A stretch of DNA of 22,893 nt, from positions 1-22,893 of IMG/VR virus record IMGVR_UViG_3300030007_000022; one strand, given 5' to 3'. Source of the DNA: a virus. Under the pieces are notes generated by a model. The model had not been told where the DNA came from. It saw only the letters and a list, made by a program, of their open reading frames with translations, and did not search any database. Position numbers and translations under genes: made by a program. Shown in pieces: positions 20,698-22,893 of this stretch (the first letter of the stretch is position 1; every line of letters begins with the position of its first letter).

Positions 20698-20772
20698 ATG
20701 AACAACGAACCGATCTTCAAAGGTTACGACGACGAAGGTATGGCCGTGTTCGAGCTTCCGTTTGATCTGTGA
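20698..20772 (+). CDS. Leader-like small protein, 24 residues
   Basis: GGAGGAAGAG directly precedes the ATG. The peptide is MNNEPIFKGYDDEGMAVFEL followed by PFDL. The ribosome site is strong and the next gene starts 7 bp past the stop. It is either a small real protein or a leader peptide; the length alone does not decide. Confidence 0.45.
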   Translation: MNNEPIFKGYDDEGMAVFELPFDL

Positions 20773-20779
20773 GACGGCG

Positions 20780-21094
20780 ATGAGCGAGAACCTGAAGGCT
20801 TTTCTCTCTGACTGGATCCAGTGGGTTGATGCGGGAGCGCCGAATCACAATCCGTTCGAGCGGCACCTCGGATTGTGCGTCAGCTTCGAGTATTACCTGG
20901 AAGAGATCGGCGTCGCCGAGGGTGATGCAGACGATGAGATTTATGGGCTAACCGATGTATTTGGTGCGGACCGACTGAACCGAGACTACCCATTTGGCGG
21001 TGGAGAACTGTTCTACGAGGAATCTGGCGCGGACGCAATGCACCTCAACGAGAATCGCATCCAGTGGGTCCGCTCAAAGGTAGCGCAGTTTTAA
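20780..21094 (+). CDS. Hypothetical acidic phage protein, 104 residues
   Basis: The ATG at 20780 (7 bp after the previous stop) is preferred to the TTG at 20762. The protein is acidic (EGDADDEIYGLTDVF, EESGADAMHLNENR) with aromatic-rich helices (FLSDWIQWVDAG). No known family; the strong negative charge is reminiscent of DNA mimics, but this is only an impression. First sizeable gene of the plus-strand early operon, expected to be repressed in lysogens. Confidence 0.7.
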   Translation: MSENLKAFLSDWIQWVDAGAPNHNPFERHLGLCVSFEYYLEEIGVAEGDADDEIYGLTDVFGADRLNRDYPFGGGELFYEESGADAMHLNENRIQWVRSKVAQF

Positions 21095-21115
21095 GTGGTT
21101 TGACTGGAGATAGAG

Positions 21116-21280
21116 ATGAGCCTGATCGAAGAAGGTTTCCGTTTCATGGTGTACCCGGCGCCATTTGAATTCAGGTGGATTCATCCGGCAGAAGTCACCG
21201 TGTACCTGGCTGATGGCTGGGTCGATACAACCGAGATGACCGACGACGAATACAACGCGTTCGTAGAGTCGTGTGAGTAG
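21116..21280 (+). CDS. Hypothetical protein, 54 residues
   Basis: GGAGATAGAG precedes the ATG. The peptide (MSLIEEGFRFMVYPAPFEFR, WIHPAEVTVYLADGWVDTTE) looks like a small beta-rich domain. Such short proteins occur in many phage early operons. Unrecognised. It ends directly before the non-coding block. Confidence 0.65.
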   Translation: MSLIEEGFRFMVYPAPFEFRWIHPAEVTVYLADGWVDTTEMTDDEYNAFVESCE

Positions 21281-21588
21281 TAACTGTCTCCAGCGTCAAG
21301 CCTTCGGGCTTCGCGATGTAGATAGCACCGTAACACCCTGGAAAAATACGGGCCTCGCCAGAGTGCCAGCCCGGTTGTGCCAAACGATCTTTTTCACTGT
21401 TATAGCGCACGACACGTAAGGCCGGGAGACCGGAGATATCTGTCGAGCCGTTGTCCTCATGGTGGACACGAGATACAGAACATCGAACCATTTCCCTTCG
21501 GGGTGCGGAACACAGCAACTCCTCGCGTAACAAGGAGAGCGCCCGATCTAGCTAGGGAGACAGGATCTGTCTGGTTAGGTCGGAAGAT

Positions 21589-21636
21589 GCATCGGCATCC
21601 GGAGCTGGCCCGGCCAGGTGTAGCCGGAGCCGATGC
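21589..21636 (+). other. Long stem-loop, 8-bp outer stem
   Basis: GCATCGGC (21589-21596) pairs perfectly with GCCGATGC (21629-21636). Inside, CTGG(CCCGG)CCAG and further GC-rich pairings extend the fold. No T-run follows, so it is not a terminator; it looks like part of a structured RNA. Confidence 0.55.
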
Positions 21637-21967
21637 AAGTTTCAGTTTTCACGAAAGCGCACTTCTTTCCCTGCACAGTAAATCGGCGTAAGGCCGGGTG
21701 GCTCGGTGAGATTGAGGGTGTGCAGCCTTCCTGATTCATATCCCTGGACCCCGTTCGAAAGGGCGCGGTTTAAAGAACCCGGAAACACCAGTAGATAGCT
21801 CCCTGCATAGAGAAGCGCGCCTCCGTGAACACTGAATTCCTCGCCCCTGGATACGGGGCACTACGACCGGCCATCAGGCCATAGCGATAGGGGATGCCGC
21901 TCGCTAGGCGGCTTACCGAAAGATAACTTTGGGCGTCACTTTGTTGTTGGCGCTTAGTACTACTTAC

Positions 21968-22055
21968 TCCCGCATAGCTCAAAGAGAGCAACCGGCACTT
22001 AACCGGAAGGCGCGATGGCGACGGCCATTTGGTGCGATTCCCGCTGCGGGCACCA
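21968..22055 (+). pseudogene. tRNA-like sequence, atypical or degenerate
   Basis: An 88-nt stretch folds like a tRNA. The acceptor TCCCGCA (21968-21974) pairs at six of seven positions with TGCGGGC (22045-22051), followed by ACCA. TA then leads into D-stem GCTC/GAGC. The anticodon stem CCGG/CCGG has loop CACTTAA. Several features are wrong for a normal tRNA: a 5-nt D-loop without GG, A instead of U at position 33, a 1-72 mismatch, a weak T-stem and G at position 55 (loop TGCGATT). The variable region is long, with a possible ATGGC/GCCAT arm. If read normally the anticodon would be CUU (Lys). It may be a decayed tRNA, a tRNA mimic, or part of an attachment site. Confidence 0.45.
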
Positions 22056-22075
22056 ATTTCGATCAGGAGAAAATC

Positions 22076-22360
22076 ATGAGCAAGAAACACGAACAACGTA
22101 CCCGCGCCGAGATTCTGGCAAAGCGCAAGAATTTGACGCTGAACGTCGAATTTAGGCGCATTCGAGTCCAGCCGGTCGAATCGCGCAGCAAGTACATGCC
22201 CCACATCGGCGCAAAGGAGCAAGCCCGAGCCGAGCGCTGCTACATGTCGCCGACATTCAATTGCAGCGGCAATCTCCGCGCGGCGCCGGTGATGCATCAG
22301 ATCGCTAAGGCCAGCCGCGAAGAAATCCTCTGGCAGCAGGAATACGACAGCGCGTTCTAA
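22076..22360 (+). CDS. Hypothetical basic protein, 94 residues
   Basis: AGGAGA lies six bases before the ATG. The protein is basic and helical at the N-terminus (MSKKHEQRTRAEILAKRKNL), then LNVEFRRIRVQPVESRSKYM, with two cysteines at 55 and 62. It may contact nucleic acid. No family recognised. It lies directly after the tRNA-like sequence in the same transcription unit. Confidence 0.65.
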   Translation: MSKKHEQRTRAEILAKRKNLTLNVEFRRIRVQPVESRSKYMPHIGAKEQARAERCYMSPTFNCSGNLRAAPVMHQIAKASREEILWQQEYDSAF

Positions 22361-22418
22361 CGCTCGTCAAACCACCCCCAACCCCCTTAATGCTCGAATA
22401 AACGAGTAAGGAGTTGAA

Positions 22419-22781
22419 ATGAACCGAGAACGTCTATCGCAGATGATCGTGATGCTGCGGAATCTGCCGCCTGAGGGTGAGGTTGGCTTCCGACTCACCA
22501 GTTGGCATTGCGGGACGACAGCTTGCGCCGTAGGTCATGCGTGCCTGAATCCGGCATTTCAGGAGCAGGGGCTAAGCCTGGTAAAGGATGGTTCGGCGAT
22601 GGTTCCTCTTTATGAGGGGCATGCCGGATGGAACGCCGTGCGCGAGTTCTTTGGAATCGACAGCAATGAAGACGCTTACCTCTTCCTTACCTGGGAATAC
22701 CCGGATGGGTCGGAAACAACCCCCGACCAAGTAGCAGACCGGATTGAGTTGTTCCTGCAAAGCGCAGAAGTAACCGCCTAG
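22419..22781 (+). CDS. Conserved hypothetical phage protein, 120 residues
   Basis: The pattern SWHCGTTACAVGHACLNPAF (about 28-47), GWNAVREFFGID (70-81), AYLFL and TTPDQVADRIELFL (100-113) is one I have seen in many phage and prophage early regions, with no assigned role. Three close cysteines and two histidines (30-41) could bind a metal. The start is preceded by AAGGAG. A 58-bp gap follows the previous gene. Confidence 0.7.
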   Translation: MNRERLSQMIVMLRNLPPEGEVGFRLTSWHCGTTACAVGHACLNPAFQEQGLSLVKDGSAMVPLYEGHAGWNAVREFFGIDSNEDAYLFLTWEYPDGSETTPDQVADRIELFLQSAEVTA

Positions 22782-22789
22782 GAGACATC

Positions 22790-22893
22790 ATGAAAACCTT
22801 CAACCGCCTGCACACGGTACTTGTGATGCTGGCCAACGCCTACATGGAAATTGCATGCGCCGACATGGACGCGCCGGAGATGCAACGCCATTG
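22790..22893 (+). CDS. Partial hypothetical protein (runs off the right edge)
   Basis: The ATG follows GGAGACATC eight bases after the previous stop. The first 34 residues (MKTFNRLHTVLVMLANAYME, then IACADMDAPEMQRH) are seen; the rest is outside the window. It continues the plus-strand operon. No family can be named. Confidence 0.55.
   Translation, partial: MKTFNRLHTVLVMLANAYMEIACADMDAPEMQRH

Larger units (their letters stand above)
21281..22075 (+). other. Non-coding block of about 0.8 kb, rich in RNA-like hairpins
   Basis: No frame here looks like a protein: the long minus-strand frames overlap real neighbours or have odd composition. The DNA instead carries many inverted repeats. They are AAGCC-TTCG-GGCTT (21298-21311); TGTCC/GGACA with a 7-nt loop (21452-21468); CTCCT/AGGAG (21519-21537); AGACA/TGTCT (21558-21572); an 8-bp stem (21589-21636); GCCCC/GGGGC with a 7-nt loop (21843-21859); and GCCGC/GCGGC with a 7-nt loop (21896-21912). 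A 12-bp direct repeat CGTAAGGCCGGG sits at 21415 and 21687. It ends in the tRNA-like sequence. It lies within the plus-strand operon, so it would be transcribed. Confidence 0.6.

Noticed and set aside
21195-21533. Minus-strand frame of 112 codons entering the non-coding block
   Set aside because: It overlaps the supported plus-strand 54-residue gene, has no ribosome site and no protein-like pattern.
21740-21790. GTTCGAAA as the T-loop of a tRNA
   Set aside because: The flanking stems do not pair as a T-arm, and no acceptor or anticodon arm fits around it.
21770-22297. Minus-strand frame of 175 codons
   Set aside because: It runs through the tRNA-like sequence and antisense to the 94-residue gene; no domain and no plausible start.

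Overview
The window looks like a stretch of a temperate, lambda-like tailed phage or prophage from a Burkholderia/Paraburkholderia-type betaproteobacterium. The evidence is the gene order (repressor, cro, cII-like, replication genes, ninG, Q-like gene, terminase, portal) and protein styles familiar from phages of that group. The host is inferred from style; no database was searched.

Layout. The immunity region is at about 19.5-20.7 kb. A short XRE-type repressor (+ strand) faces a cro-like gene (- strand). At least five, probably six, copies of a 14-bp operator-like sequence (consensus TTAGNCATGNCTAA) lie in two clusters: one between repressor and cro, the other about 0.7 kb away over a second promoter. 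This matches lambda's OR/OL arrangement. From cro, one long minus-strand programme runs to the left edge. It contains a terminator after cro, a cII-like regulator, small membrane proteins, an HNH nuclease, a DUF1376 replication protein with iteron-like repeats, a DUF6475 protein, small DNA-binding proteins, two DNA methyltransferases flanking a dNTP diphosphohydrolase-like protein and a DUF4406 protein, ninG, and several small proteins. Of the 21 gene junctions from the cII-like gene to 9642, 16 are four-base ATGA/GTGA overlaps. A near-consensus promoter at about 9.6 kb precedes a possible Q-type regulator. Below that are a three-repeat zinc-ribbon HNH nuclease, a PPP-family phosphatase, three intrinsic terminators with small genes between them, a metallopeptidase-like protein, an HTH-metallophosphoesterase, and the packaging genes terS, terL and a DUF1073 portal cut by the window edge.

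To the right, a plus-strand operon of small unknown proteins starts at the distal operator/promoter (20.6 kb). It is interrupted by about 0.8 kb of non-coding DNA rich in hairpins, which ends in an 88-nt tRNA-like sequence.

Most notable points: a repressor with no LexA-type self-cleavage domain; the two-cluster operator; a probably leaderless cro; the density of HNH endonucleases, including an out-of-frame remnant; the non-coding structured block; and several small genes of 24-58 codons supported by ribosome binding sites and coupling.
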